Positions 24,078 to 34,388 are shown, counted from the first letter of the stretch. The stretch: DNA of 64,000 nucleotides from Lyophyllum atratum (GCA_014905825.1 JACGCN010000009.1:1674001-1738000), one strand, 5' to 3'. Notes: generated by a model from the letters alone, not told the origin. Numbers and translations: made by a program.

Positions 24078-24345
24078 GGTTGGACGGGGGCAGTAGGACG
24101 AGGAAAATTGGGTGGTGCTGCCAGTGCGTGCATGGTGGTGGTTAAATAGCAAAAGCTAGTGGCAGTGCCGAATTAAAAAATTCAACAAACTCGCGTTGGT
24201 AACGTGATACGTGTCGGGCTCCTATAAAATGGCGGGTAGTCAGCAGCAATGTGGCGAACGTTCGAGTCAGATGCTGTCGGAAAAACAGTAGATAGAAATT
24301 TTAAAAGCGAGACTCCATCTCGCTCACCTCTTCAAAACATCAGAC
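24078..24345. promoter_or_regulatory. divergent promoter between accessory and transposase genes
   Basis: The two element genes are transcribed apart from a 268-bp intergenic region. A TATA-like tataaaat follows gggctcc about 120 bp upstream of the transposase ATG, and a second A/T box (tttaaaag) lies about 45 bp upstream. On the other strand gctatttaac is about 65 bp from the accessory ATG. The same region recurs at 34121-34388 and 47235-47502, where unit 3 has two substitutions. Confidence 0.5.
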
Positions 24346-27009
24346 ATGTCTCACTTTTGTGGGTTTTGCGGAAAAGGCCCGTTTCCTACCCTTCCAGGGC
24401 TCTCTCGTCATATTCGCCAGACTGTTTCTTGTGACCGAGCTTCCAAAGAGGAGTTCGGCAAATTTTCCAACGATCTCTGGCAGCCGCAACCCGAAACGAC
24501 CGAAGCTGCTCAAGAGCAGCCACTTGTCGACAATCCAGAGCCTGCCATCGAGAATCTCATTGAGGATATCACCCACGCTGAGCAGAGCTTCGACATACCT
24601 GGCAGCCCGCCCGCTACACCGCAAACAGCAAACCCTTCCCCACGCCGAGCCACCGTTGAGGAAATTCCCGATGAGGACGCCCCACGGGTTCGAGATGAGC
24701 TCTATGTCGAATCCTGCCCTGCCGAGCTGAAGGCAGGTGCAACTTGGGGTGAAGGCACACCGCACTTTGAGGCTGTTCGTGAACGGCAGGAGGAGAACGG
24801 TGAAAGCAAATGGGGGCCCTTTCACGATGAAGAGGATTGGCAGCTGGGTGAATGGTTAATTCACAATGTTGGACAGAAGCAGACGGAGGCTTACTTGAAG
24901 CTTCCCATTGTAAGACCTGCTGTCCTGTCGTCGTTGCTCATCAACTGACCTATTCCTCAACTCCAGACACAGAATCGAACGAAACCTTCGTACGACGGCA
25001 ACCGCAACTTCCTGAAGAAGATTGACAGTCTGCCCACTCAGAGCCCCGAATGGATGTGCGACATTGTCACAGCTGCCGGAAATCGTCTGAACGAGGACGG
25101 ACAACCCATGGCCGCCGAAAACTTGGAATTGTGGCGACGGGACCCGGTAGAATGTATCAAGGAGTTGATAGGCAATCCAGCCTTCCATGATGCGATGACA
25201 TACACACCAGAACGGGTGTTCACGGACGAGGAAGGAACGAATCGTGTATACGGGGAGGCGTCGTCCGGAGATTGGTGGTGGGATACCCAAGTCGGTTCCA
25301 AAGTCTATTATCGATCAAAGCTTTAGTTTAACTCAGATACACATTGTAGAAAAAACTACCTGTTGGCTCCACCGTTGCGCCCGTCATCCTCTCATCTGAT
25401 AAGACACATTTATCCCAATATCGGGGTGATAAAAGTGCCTGGCCGGTCTACCTATCCATAGGAAACATAAGTAAGGCCATCCGTCGCAAGCCAAGCGCCC
25501 ATGCTACGGTGTTGATTGGTTACTTACCTGTCGCCAAACTGGACAACTTCACGGACGAGAGCCGTTCAGTTGAGAAATACCGTCTTTTTCATTACTGTAT
25601 GCGACGACTGCTTCATCCTTTAATCAAAGCAGGAAAAGAAGGGGTTGAGCTTACATGTGCTGATGGCTTCATCCGACGTGTCTTCCCAATTCTTGCTGCA
25701 TACGTCGCCGATTTCCCGGAGCAGTGTCTTGTCGCATGCTGCAAAGAAAGTTACTGTCCCAAGTGTCGAACTCGTCCTGACGAAAGAGGAGATCCCCAAC
25801 CTGGAACGCCCCGTAATCAGGAACGGAGCAAAGCCGTTTTGGAGCAGAAGAGAACAGGACGACGTGTACGGGCATTCGCAGACGAGGGCTTCCGTGCCGC
25901 ATTCCATCCTTTCTGGGCAGACCTACCTCACACGGACATCTTCACATGCTTTACTCCCGATATCCTTCATCAGCTCCACAAGGGTGTTTTCAAGGATCAT
26001 CTTATGAGCTGGTGTGTCGAGGTGGCGGGGGCTGACGAGATCGACGCCAGGTTTCGTGCTATGACTGGGTACCCAGGCCTCCGGTACTTCAAGAATGGCA
26101 TCTCCTTCGTTTCGCAGTGGACTGGCCGGGAGCACAAAGAAATGCAGAGGGTTTTCGTCAGTCTTCTTGGAGGAGCGGTCCAACCAGCAATTCTTCGTAC
26201 AGCAGCGGCGGTCGTGGATTTCATCTACTACGCACAGTTGCACATCCACACCTCAAAAACCCTGGCAGCATTGGAAGGAGCACTGAAGACGTTTCATGAG
26301 AACAAGGATATCTTTGTTCGTGAGGGCGTTCGAGAACACTTCAACATTCCCAAACTTCACCAAATGCTACACTATGTTGATGCCATCAAGTCCCGTGGCT
26401 CTGCCGATGGCTACAACTCCGAGTCGCCTGAGCGCCTTCACATCGACTATGCTAAGGATGCGTACCGAGCCACCAATAAACGGGAATATGTTAAGCAAAT
26501 GACTATTTGGCTTGGGCGCCAGGAGGCGGTAGCCCAGTATTCGGCGTACTTGGACTGGATCTCCCAACGCGACCATCGTATTCCTGATCCAGATGATGGC
26601 GACTCTGATGATGGAGATATGGACGAGTTATCGCTGAACCCTCCTGTGCCCAAGGCCACGGCATCATCCACACACACCGTTTCGTTAAACCCTGGCTTCC
26701 CGCAGCTGGACTTGACAACGATCTCGTCTCGCTTCAAAGCTCCCAACTTCCTTCCTTTACTCACCAGTTTTATCCGTAAATTCTATCCTCCGCCCAAGAA
26801 CCCAATGCTTCCGAACCACACTGACCGCTTTGACCTGTTTAAAAAATTATCAATCCACCTTCCCGATCTTCCTGCCATTGGCCGGTTCAAATCTTGTGAT
26901 CGCATTCGATGTACTCCATTGGTCCCCGCCACCCTTGGAAGACCTGCTGTTGGCGCCCACTTTGATACAGTCTTGGTACGCCGAGATGATGAACTTGACA
27001 ATGAGGTGA

Positions 27010-27599
27010 TGTAAGGGAACGGCTATCATTCCCTAGTAATGACCCCAGGGTTATGCCTTAACCCGATGGCTGGAGTTAAATACTGACTAAAAGGCAAGGT
27101 GGTAACAGAGGACTATGGTGTAGTGGTAACACGAGTCGCGGGTTCGACCCCCGCTAGTTCTAATTTCTTAGTCGCGGGTTCAATCCCCGCCTAAGCTGTT
27201 ACATTTGGTAGAACTACAGTGGGACTGTACTTCGTGACCAAGGCTTTGTGACATGTCAGGGACCTCTGTCCACTTAGCTGGCCTTTACCCTAGGGGGTCT
27301 AAGTCCTGAAATACCGGAGGCATCCCACCGAGAATGGATAAGGTACTTGATAGGGGTGCATGCCTTGATCCTAAAGACCTGCCGGAACAGGTCTTGGGGG
27401 GAGTATGTAAGGGAACGGCTATCATTCCCTAGTAATGACCCCAGGGTTATGCCTTAACCCGATGGCTGGAGTTAAATACTGACTAAAAGGCAAGGTGGTA
27501 ACAGAGGACTATGGTGTAGTGGTAACACGAGTCGCGGGTTCGACCCCCGCTAGTTCTAATTTCTTAGTCGCGGGTTCAATCCCCGCCTAAGCTGTTACA
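27010..27599 (+). mobile_element. TRIM (miniature LTR retrotransposon) with tRNA-like LTRs
   Basis: Two 194-bp direct repeats (27010-27203 and 27406-27599), identical by eye, begin TGTAAG and end TTACA (TG...CA ends). They flank about 202 bp of non-coding sequence. The 5-bp target duplication GGTGA is at 27005-27009 and 27600-27604; the empty site is visible in units 2, 2' and 3. A primer-binding site TGGTAGAACTA lies at 27206-27216, two bases after the left LTR. A polypurine tract (ggggggag) precedes the right LTR. No coding capacity, so it depends on an autonomous LTR element. The tRNA-containing LTR and 5-bp TSD match the TRIM class I recall under the name Helenus. LTR identity implies very recent insertion. 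Confidence 0.95.
27109..27162 (+). ncRNA. tRNA-like sequence inside TRIM LTR (second copy at 27505-27558)
   Basis: 54 nt that fold like a tRNA without an anticodon arm. A 7-bp acceptor stem pairs AGGACTA with TAGTTCT (one G-T). The D-arm/A-box is GTGTAGTGGTAACAC. A 5-bp T-stem GCGGG/CCCGC closes a TTCGACC loop (B-box GGTTCGACC), and a discriminator A follows. Only about 5 nt replace the anticodon arm. A and B boxes should recruit TFIIIC, giving a Pol III promoter. The D-arm wording recalls Gln/Glu/Val-class tRNAs. It cannot decode; a role in priming or transcription is inferred. Confidence 0.8.
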
Positions 27600-28229
27600 G
27601 GTGACCCGGGGCACGGCTTTGCAAGGTATGTCCCATATTTGCTTTATGGTTGGCTGCAATTGAATGGTCTGCTACCAAAGGACTCCGTGTCGCGCAAGTT
27701 AGGGCTATCTTTACCCTTCCCAAGCATCTCCAAGCCCCGCTGTTATCACAGAGGCTGGCCTATGTCGAATGGTTTACACCTTTGCGAACCCCCGATCCCG
27801 ATTCGAAGCTCCATTCAGTATCTCGCTCTATCCGGCAGCATGCTCCTGTCTCTGCAATTATTTCTCTGGAGGATATCGTTAGCAGTTGCCACCTTTCTCC
27901 GAAGTATGGTACTCGCCATCATGTAGGCTCATGGACCATGGACACGGCCCTTGAGGCATGTAAAACCTTTACTCTAAACAGGTACATCCATGTGGGAACA
28001 TTTTACGAGCATCAGTCGCACCTTTTTAAGTAGTTATGTTCCTTCCTAATTCTTTTGTTCTGTTGATGGTATGAAGTAGTCGGTTCTGCTTCAAAACCCA
28101 GACCACGTCACGATATAGTCTGGTAGGAATACATTTGTATTCAAAAATGTGATGCTACGAATCGTTCAGACAGTAAAAAGGTGGTCCAGGTCGCACCCGA
28201 TAGATCCCCAGCCTCTTGCACTCGGATGC

Positions 28230-28800
28230 CGTAACCCAACATGTTCGTCACATTTTATGCTTCGTCTAGGGAGGTATCTGCATCAGAAAATGCCCAGGAT
28301 GAGAGAAATCGAAGGAAACTCACAAAATTATGTAGTATCTCCCTAACTTGGTATGACGAACCAGAATCAGGCCCCCGGCACTCTATTGATGTGACGCAAC
28401 GTGTAAATCCTTGTTCTGGGGAAGTATGGGCATCAGAGAACGCCGTGTGCGATGTAAATGGAAGATGGACTCACGAAGATAGGGCTGCATCTCCTCAAGG
28501 TACCACAAATCGAAATCGGCCCGCCTACAGTCCGACGGAACGTGTTCATCATATTTGCGCCTCCGCCTAAGAAGGTATTGGCATCAGTGAATGCCCCGGA
28601 TGAAGAAACTTTCGGGGAGAACTCACGAGACAAGGCTACATCTCCCAGATGTACCACAAAACAAAATGGGGCCTCCTGTACTCAAACGGTGTGATGGAAC
28701 ACATCCGGTGTATCTATTCCTTCGTCTGCGAAGGCGTCCCCATCAGATAACACCGAGGATGAGACAAAGCGAAGCTGAACTCACGAAAATATACTCAGAA
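28230..28800. repeat. four-copy degenerate tandem repeat, about 150-bp period
   Basis: Anchors catcag at 28281, 28431, 28582 and 28741 (spacings 150, 151, 159). Each unit repeats the order: cttcgtctgggaaggtat-like lead (variable), catcag, a variable stretch, atgccccggatgag-like, aactcacgaaa, then ggctgcatctcc and taccacaaa. Non-coding. Present also in units 2 (37680-38248), 2' (41345-41913) and 3 (50794-51362). Confidence 0.8.
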
Positions 28801-28804
28801 AATG

Positions 28805-28857
28805 ATGACGTCAGTGGGGCGCGCATCTGGCTCGAATGCGCGGCTGCCTGACGTCAT
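28805..28857. promoter_or_regulatory. inverted repeat carrying two CRE-like TGACGTCA sites
   Basis: ATGACGTCAG (28805-28814) and its exact inverse CTGACGTCAT (28848-28857) flank an inner pair GCGCAT/ATGCGC. Each arm contains the full TGACGTCA palindrome bound by CREB/ATF-type bZIP factors. Recurs in every unit that has this region. Confidence 0.6.
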
Positions 28858-29677
28858 ACTAGAAGAGGCCTCGACGACTCGAGGTGATCTTGCAGGGAGT
28901 AGGGACGCCACCGATGAGTACGGAGTAGACGGCGCGAGGGAAGAAGGTGGCGACAGCGTATCAGGTTACGAGCAGGCCCCTGTGGATGTCGAGTTGGAAA
29001 AGAAATACTTACTCAGCAACTCCGAGGGGAGAAGGAGAGGGAGTAGGACTTACTATATGCACCCTAGTACCAGCTTAGACCCGCCAATGTCCCATCCTCT
29101 CAACTGTACAACAGATGCATGAACTGAGGGGTCGATAGGTTCGTGAAGCCTGGAGAAGATGGAAGTCGGAGTCAAAAGCAACATGGACCGTCGCACATTC
29201 CCACGTACCATTCTCGTGACTTGGACGCCCGAGGTGAGGGAGCGACACGCTGGTTACGCGCTACACCGGTGCCATTTACTATCAATAGCAATCCTGCGTA
29301 CAGTAGTCTACAAAGGTGCTGCTGTGCCTATGATGGCCTACAGTTGCCCTACAGACGCAACCCGACCTACATAAATCAGGACAAACTACGGCCAAATAGC
29401 TTTTTCCTGATGTATCCATGTGCGGCTAGTATCAGAGGCGGCATGTTAGCGGATTGTTGCGGTCTATCGAATCTTGAATGTTGCTTGATGAGTGCTGATC
29501 GAAAGATAGAGCGACTCACGACCTGTCTATCTTCAGTACCGCCTGTTCTCATCGAGGTTCGATGGCCAGTGTCCTGGATCTTGACCAAACTCCGCTACAG
29601 CTCTTGGCCTCTCGGTCTAGAACTGCAGCTGCGCAAGAATGACCGATTCCGATCCCAGAAGGAAGGTCTATAGATAT

Positions 29678-30080
29678 TTTTTTTTTTTTTTTTTTTGGTG
29701 GAGCGTAGAGTTGTTAGCTCAAGTTCTTTCAGGTTAGGACTGGTTACCGCCTAAGCCAGACGACAAAGTCGTTGGCCGAACTCCGCATTGAGGATCCAGG
29801 GAATTAAAACCCCGGGATTTTCGAACCCCAACCAAGGAGGAAATGCGCTTATGCACACTCCCAGACCTCGGCCGCAGACCGAGTTCTGGAAGTAGTGTCG
29901 GACTCATCCGCGCGTGATCCCACGCGGCCATACCGACTAAAACCCCCGTGTGGTAATGGGCAGTCTTTGCCCGGGGTGGGACTCGAACCCCAGTTCTGCG
30001 GACTGGTCTAGGATTCATCGAGCTTGATGTGGTTACCACTACACCACGTCACCCCTAGGGGGGGGGGGGGGGGGGGGGTG
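29678..30080 (-). mobile_element. tRNA-derived SINE in unit 1, 11-bp TSD
   Basis: Element flanked by TCTATAGATAT (29667-29677 and 30081-30091). Read on the minus strand it starts with a C run (21 C), then a tRNA-like head, GGGGTGACGTGGTGTAGTGG (A-box) through GGTTCGAGTCC (B-box). A second B-box-like GGTTCGAAAATCC follows further down, and it ends in poly(A) (poly-T on plus). A tRNA head, poly(A) tail and long TSD are hallmarks of LINE-mobilised SINEs. Homologous insertions at 39126-39559 and 42791-43195 were copied with the unit; only homopolymer lengths differ. Confidence 0.85.
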
Positions 30081-30307
30081 TCTATAGATATATAGAACGG
30101 CGCTATAAGGGAAACAAAGGGTTAAACGGCAACTCTTGAGCTCCCGACTATGATGTGTCCTCAAGTACGATATGCAGAAACGGGGACTCGGAAGGGGAAG
30201 AGGTCCGGGAAGTGTCGTGGGCGGCAATTGCCGGTTTTCACTGTAACTTGTTGACGGCGGACGGCCCACTCTTTTGATCCTAACTATGTGCCATGATAGG
30301 CCATGAT

Positions 30308-30897
30308 TAGACCGGTGACCGATCCCTCAACGAAGGGCAAGCCTTGAGTTGAGGGACCGGTAAAACTGAGTTTAAATTCACGTGTGAAGCGCTATCAATA
30401 GAAAACGTGGCTTTTGGCGTGATCCGCAGGCTTGCCTGAGTAGTTCCCAATCGGGATTCTGCAGATACATGTGTCCGTGCATCGTTGGCACTGAGGTTTA
30501 GGGGCCTCTTCTCATCGTAATGCCTGGCGAGAGCAACCTCAATATTGCAGAACGACTTGAAAGTCATTGGGAATAGATGCATTAGGTAGTGTTGCAGTGA
30601 TGAGTTCGGCAATATGTAATGCCCCGTTGAGCTTGAAAGGTCCTTCGAAATGGTCTTTCCACTTCTCAGGCATGCTGTATGGACTGATTCCCAAGTGTAT
30701 GCAGCCCAGAATATGCAGGACAAGACGCGCCGACGAAAATGACTGCAGAATCCCGATTAGGAACTACTCATGCAAGCCTGCGGATCACGCCAAAAGCCAC
30801 GTTTTCTATTGATAGCGCTTCAGACGAGGATTCAAACTCAGTTTCACCAGTCCCTCTACTCGAGGTTTCCTCCGTTGAGGGGCTGGTCACGAGTCTA
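30308..30897. mobile_element. foldback MITE in unit 1, 9-bp TSD
   Basis: 590-bp non-coding element with long imperfect inverted termini (TAGACCGGTGACC... versus TAGACTCGTGACC..., then a well-conserved stretch including gcgctatcaatagaaaacg and its inverse, total arm about 150 bp). Flanked by a 9-bp duplication GGCCATGAT (30299-30307 and 30898-30906). A 9-bp TSD with long TIRs suggests mobilisation by a Mutator-like transposase. Copied with the unit at 39787-40376 and 43423-44012. Confidence 0.9.
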
Positions 30898-30906
30898 GGC
30901 CATGAT

Positions 30907-31675
30907 ACTCTTCACTGATTTTCACTAATGACGCGAACAATACTGTGTAATACCCCAATCGTTGTTACACGTTGAAACTGTCTGTATTTCATCTCCTGAG
31001 GTACGTCGCGTCTTCAGAGTCGTCTTTGGTGCAGAGATCGACAAGCCTTGCCAAATGGGTTAGGGTTAAAAAGCTGGCAGGACTGGCCACACGCCATCTA
31101 ACCTGGACCACGCTCAAACCACGCTATCAATGGAGTCTGAACGGTTCCAAATACCTTCTTGCGCTACATAGGCATGGCTAATTGCCTCCTATCGTCGTCT
31201 TCCGCCTCGATCCGTACAGTATCGTGGAAGAAATCGACCGAGACGACCTGCGATGATCGGTCGTCCAGCTCTCCCTCCCTCCAGTCGCAGGACCACGGTG
31301 CTATCCTACCATTTACTCTCGACTCCTCACGTCATTCTCAAGGAATCAGAACTCAACCATCCCCTTGTTCGAAACCTCGATATTTCCGAACGCCATCCCC
31401 CCCGCATTCGCCTGAAGATGTCAAGTAGTAGCCCGACCGGAATATATTTCATGATGCATTTTGCTTGACGGCGAGTGGACTTGATGGGACATCCCAGCGT
31501 GCGTTTTTGTTGCCTTTGTCGGAAATCCTGATACTGATAGGCTTGCTCTTAGGCCTCAATGGGTGGCGAGGACGTATCTATAGAAGTGGATATCTCGATC
31601 TGTCAGGAAATATGCGGTTCTCGATACAGACACTACTTCCAAAGTGGCGGCCTGCTGGGAAGAGCATGTAGCGTG
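30907..31675. other. right part of unit 1, no gene recognised
   Basis: Non-repetitive within the unit. Short plus-strand frames at 30972-31181, 31159-31428 and 31465-31671 show no motif. Sequence repeats at 44022-44790 in unit 2' and is missing from units 2 and 3. Confidence 0.5.
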
Positions 31676-31934
31676 CATCAGGAAAACCGTCAACGACTAA
31701 GTAGGCCAATTTGGCCAACATAGGCCTCGTAGCCGGTTAGGTTAGTCCCCAATATGTAGAGGGCCATAGGCACCACTTAAGATAAGTAGGTCAGCATAGT
31801 CGGTGTTAGGCTTATATACACTTAGGCTTTTAGGTCTCATATCCAACATAGGCAGGTAATGAGCTAAATAGAATTGATTGTTATGCTAGGTACTTCGGGT
31901 GCACGGTAATTTGTATGGTATGTATTGTCGGAAA

Positions 31935-34120
31935 CTAGTTCTCATCATCGGACAAGACAAGATCCGTCCACTCTTTCTTGGCTGCCTCAAAGTCGACATC
32001 TCCCAACTGAATCGCACGGCTGGCTGCCACGGTGTCGACCTTGGCATGTTTCCTGACCAGGTAAATTAAGTAATTTGAAAAACCATAACGGGCATTGCAC
32101 GACATACTCACCGTGCATTCTTGAGGATGTGTTTGAGTAGACGAGGAACAATGTTTGCGTCCTTTGTGTTGGTTTCAAAACTCTTGAGTGTCTGGAGATG
32201 TACGTCGAATTTATCTTGATACCCGGTGACCGAAAATGGGACGTCCTGGTGCTCGCCGCTTTGCCATTCATCAAGGCAGCATTCAACCTGCAGGAGGGTC
32301 AGCGGGTGTCATAGTCAGGGGCTGGTTCACCAACCGCGGTCAGCACGAAGGCGATGGTGACGAGAGGTATTGCGTCATCAGTGGAGTACTCCTCGTGGGT
32401 AACCCCTTCGTCGGTCTTGCTTTTGAACCACATTTTGTTGACCACAGCTTGGATGATGGGGTGGAGGTACATTCCGGTGCGCTTTGCAGGATCCTGAGCG
32501 AGAACAGTTAGTGACAATGCAACTACGTGAGTATAGAAGAATACCTTGTAAAGAAAAGCAGATCTCTCAAGCAGATCCTCGACCTTGTTTCTGTTGGCAC
32601 GTTTGCCATTCTCGCCGGCGAGACCATAGAGCGACTCCACGAGAGGTCGACAGAGTGTCTTGACCTGGCCGCGGGTCTGCGAAGACCTAGCTGTGATCTG
32701 GAGTATGACGGCCTCAGTGGATATTGTTGGACGAAAGAAGAACATGAAATGTACATACCAGTTTGAGGACGTCCTCATCAAATTCAACCTGCACGCCACG
32801 ATCCTGGCAAGCTGCAACCCAAACAGCACCCGCCCACCCGCGATCTTCATCACGGCTTGGGTAAGGGTTGATGGTTCTGATGTGTGCGCGGTAAGAGACG
32901 ATGGCGTCCTCCAAGATGTTCTTCGTGAACTCGTCGAAATCAGAAGCCCTTGGACGGCCGCGAGTTCCTGTCGTACCAGTCTTTGTCTTTTTGACGACAA
33001 CAGTGGTTGAAGGTGCTGGGGTAGAGGGAGGATCCTTCCGAACACCGAGAGAAGAGTCCTGTCGAGTATCGCGCTCGTCACGTTGGGAAGACGGCCTACG
33101 CTCATGGCGCTCAGCCGGGAAGTGCTCGACATCGGTGTGGTGGTAATGGGTTGGCTCCTCGAAGTCGACACCTTCGTTTCCCACAGCAAACTCATCGTCG
33201 CTATCTATAATAAACATGATCATCATGCCCGTGTAAGCAGTAAGGAAGCTTAGATACATACACTGTGCATCTTGAGGGACGCGCTGATGGCGAGTATACT
33301 CAACGCCATCTGGCTGCTGGTAGTAGCCTTCAACACGAGGGGTATAAGGTCCTGGGCGACGTCTGGGTGTTTCATTACGTGGCATTGAGGATGCTGGATG
33401 GCTAGAAGGGTTTCGCAGATTGATGAACGGTGCAGATACAGCCCTCGGTTCCATGACCGGCGGATCAGGGCGAGAGGCGCCAGGGAGTCTTCTGACCAGT
33501 TGCCGTCCAGGTGTAGGCTGGTATTGCTGCTGAACGCAATCAAAAGATGAACATGTGTCCATGAAGACGACTCACTTGGTCAGGCAGCGGGGCCTCATTT
33601 TCCTTGCCACTTACACGATGGACCAAAGTCCTCCCATTGCGAGTGGTGATCTTGATGGGAGGAGGAATGGTAACACTAGAAAACTGAGGACCAATGATGA
33701 TGGGGATCTGATAAGAGATAAGGAAAAAGGACTTACAAAAGACTCCTCTTCTTCATAGTCGTCGTCGCCGCCTGTGAAGTCAATTATGAGTCGTCGGATA
33801 GTGATACAGTTGATAGATACATACCGGCATCATTCTGGTCAGTATTGCTGACGGTCAGCCGTGTGAAACCCCTGTGCTCCTCTTGCGCCTGTTCAGCACG
33901 AAGAGAGGCAACAAAAGCTCGTTTCTTGGCAGCTTCGGCTCTGGATGTTTCATCTGCGACTGGAAAATGAATGTATAAGATCGATACAAAAAAGGTGGAT
34001 GGGAACCATACCTTTCTCTTTTTGTTTTTCAGTCAGCTTTCTGGAACGTCCCGTACTTGAGGGGGCTGGCTCGGGTACGGGCACAGGAGTGGCTTTAGCT
34101 GACTTGCGAGTGGCAGCCAT
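31935..34120 (-). CDS. DUF6532-like transposon accessory protein, copy 2 (intact)
   Basis: Same ten-exon model as copy 1 shifted by 10,043 bp, 576 aa and open. It differs from copy 1 by a few substitutions near the domain start: the AHI/INP region reads AHIRTINPYPSRDED, against AHISTINPCPSRDED in copy 1 and AHISTINPYPSRDED in copy 3. This is the only unit in which both element genes are complete, so it is the best candidate for an autonomous copy. Confidence 0.82.
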
Positions 34121-34388
34121 GGTTGGACGGGGGCAGTAGGACGAGGAAAATTGGGTGGTGCTGCCAGTGCGTGCATGGTGGTGGTTAAATAGCAAAAGCT
34201 AGTGGCAGTGCCGAATTAAAAAATTCAACAAACTCGCGTTGGTAACGTGATACGTGTCGGGCTCCTATAAAATGGCGGGTAGTCAGCAGCAATGTGGCGA
34301 ACGTTCGAGTCAGATGCTGTCGGAAAAACAGTAGATAGAAATTTTAAAAGCGAGACTCCATCTCGCTCACCTCTTCAAAACATCAGAC

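Larger units (their letters stand above)
24346..28033 (+). pseudogene. Plavaka-type transposase, copy 1, disrupted by a TRIM insertion
   Basis: Same exon layout as the intact copies: 24346-24909, 24967-25290, exon 3 from 25350, exon 4 ending 28033. Exon 3 is interrupted at 27010 by a 590-bp retrotransposon, so translation stops at 27014 a few residues after the insertion (LDNEV then M and stop). The lost C-terminus includes [18 protein letters not shown] and [16 protein letters not shown]. Everything upstream is open and nearly identical to copies 2 and 3. The truncated product would retain the zinc knuckle and most of the transposase core, so it could act as a dominant-negative; that is speculation. 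Confidence 0.93.

Noticed and set aside
24340..24825. Long minus-strand frame opposite transposase exon 1 (repeated in units 2 and 3)
   Set aside because: Antisense shadow of the transposase exon, which carries the recognisable zinc finger.
24359..26302. Other frames inside the transposase, on both strands
   Set aside because: Overlap the conserved coding frame and have no family wording.
27010..27599. Tandem duplication or two solo LTRs
   Set aside because: A single 5-bp TSD surrounds the pair, and a primer-binding site and polypurine tract lie between them, so it is one complete TRIM.
28230..28800. CRISPR-like array
   Set aside because: Repeats are long, diverged and contiguous, without uniform spacers; eukaryotic tandem repeat.
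29734..30039. 101-codon minus-strand frame across the SINE
   Set aside because: Runs through the tRNA-like head and other non-coding SINE sequence, so it is not a gene.
29980..30056. A functional tRNA gene on the minus strand
   Set aside because: A- and B-boxes are present but the T-stem is broken and the unit lies inside a SINE with a TSD and poly(A) tail.
30307..30723. 138-codon minus-strand frame in the MITE
   Set aside because: Begins in one inverted arm of a foldback element; chance frame.
31060..31080. Interstitial telomere repeat (gggttagggtt)
   Set aside because: Fewer than two full TTAGGG units; insufficient. A similar ccctaaccctaa lies near 19,727 and is also too short.
21633..31675. 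The whole 9.4-kb unit as one transposon with TIRs
   Set aside because: Ends of the unit (catcagg and gcgtg) are not inverted repeats and no TSD surrounds it; treated as an amplified segment carrying an element.
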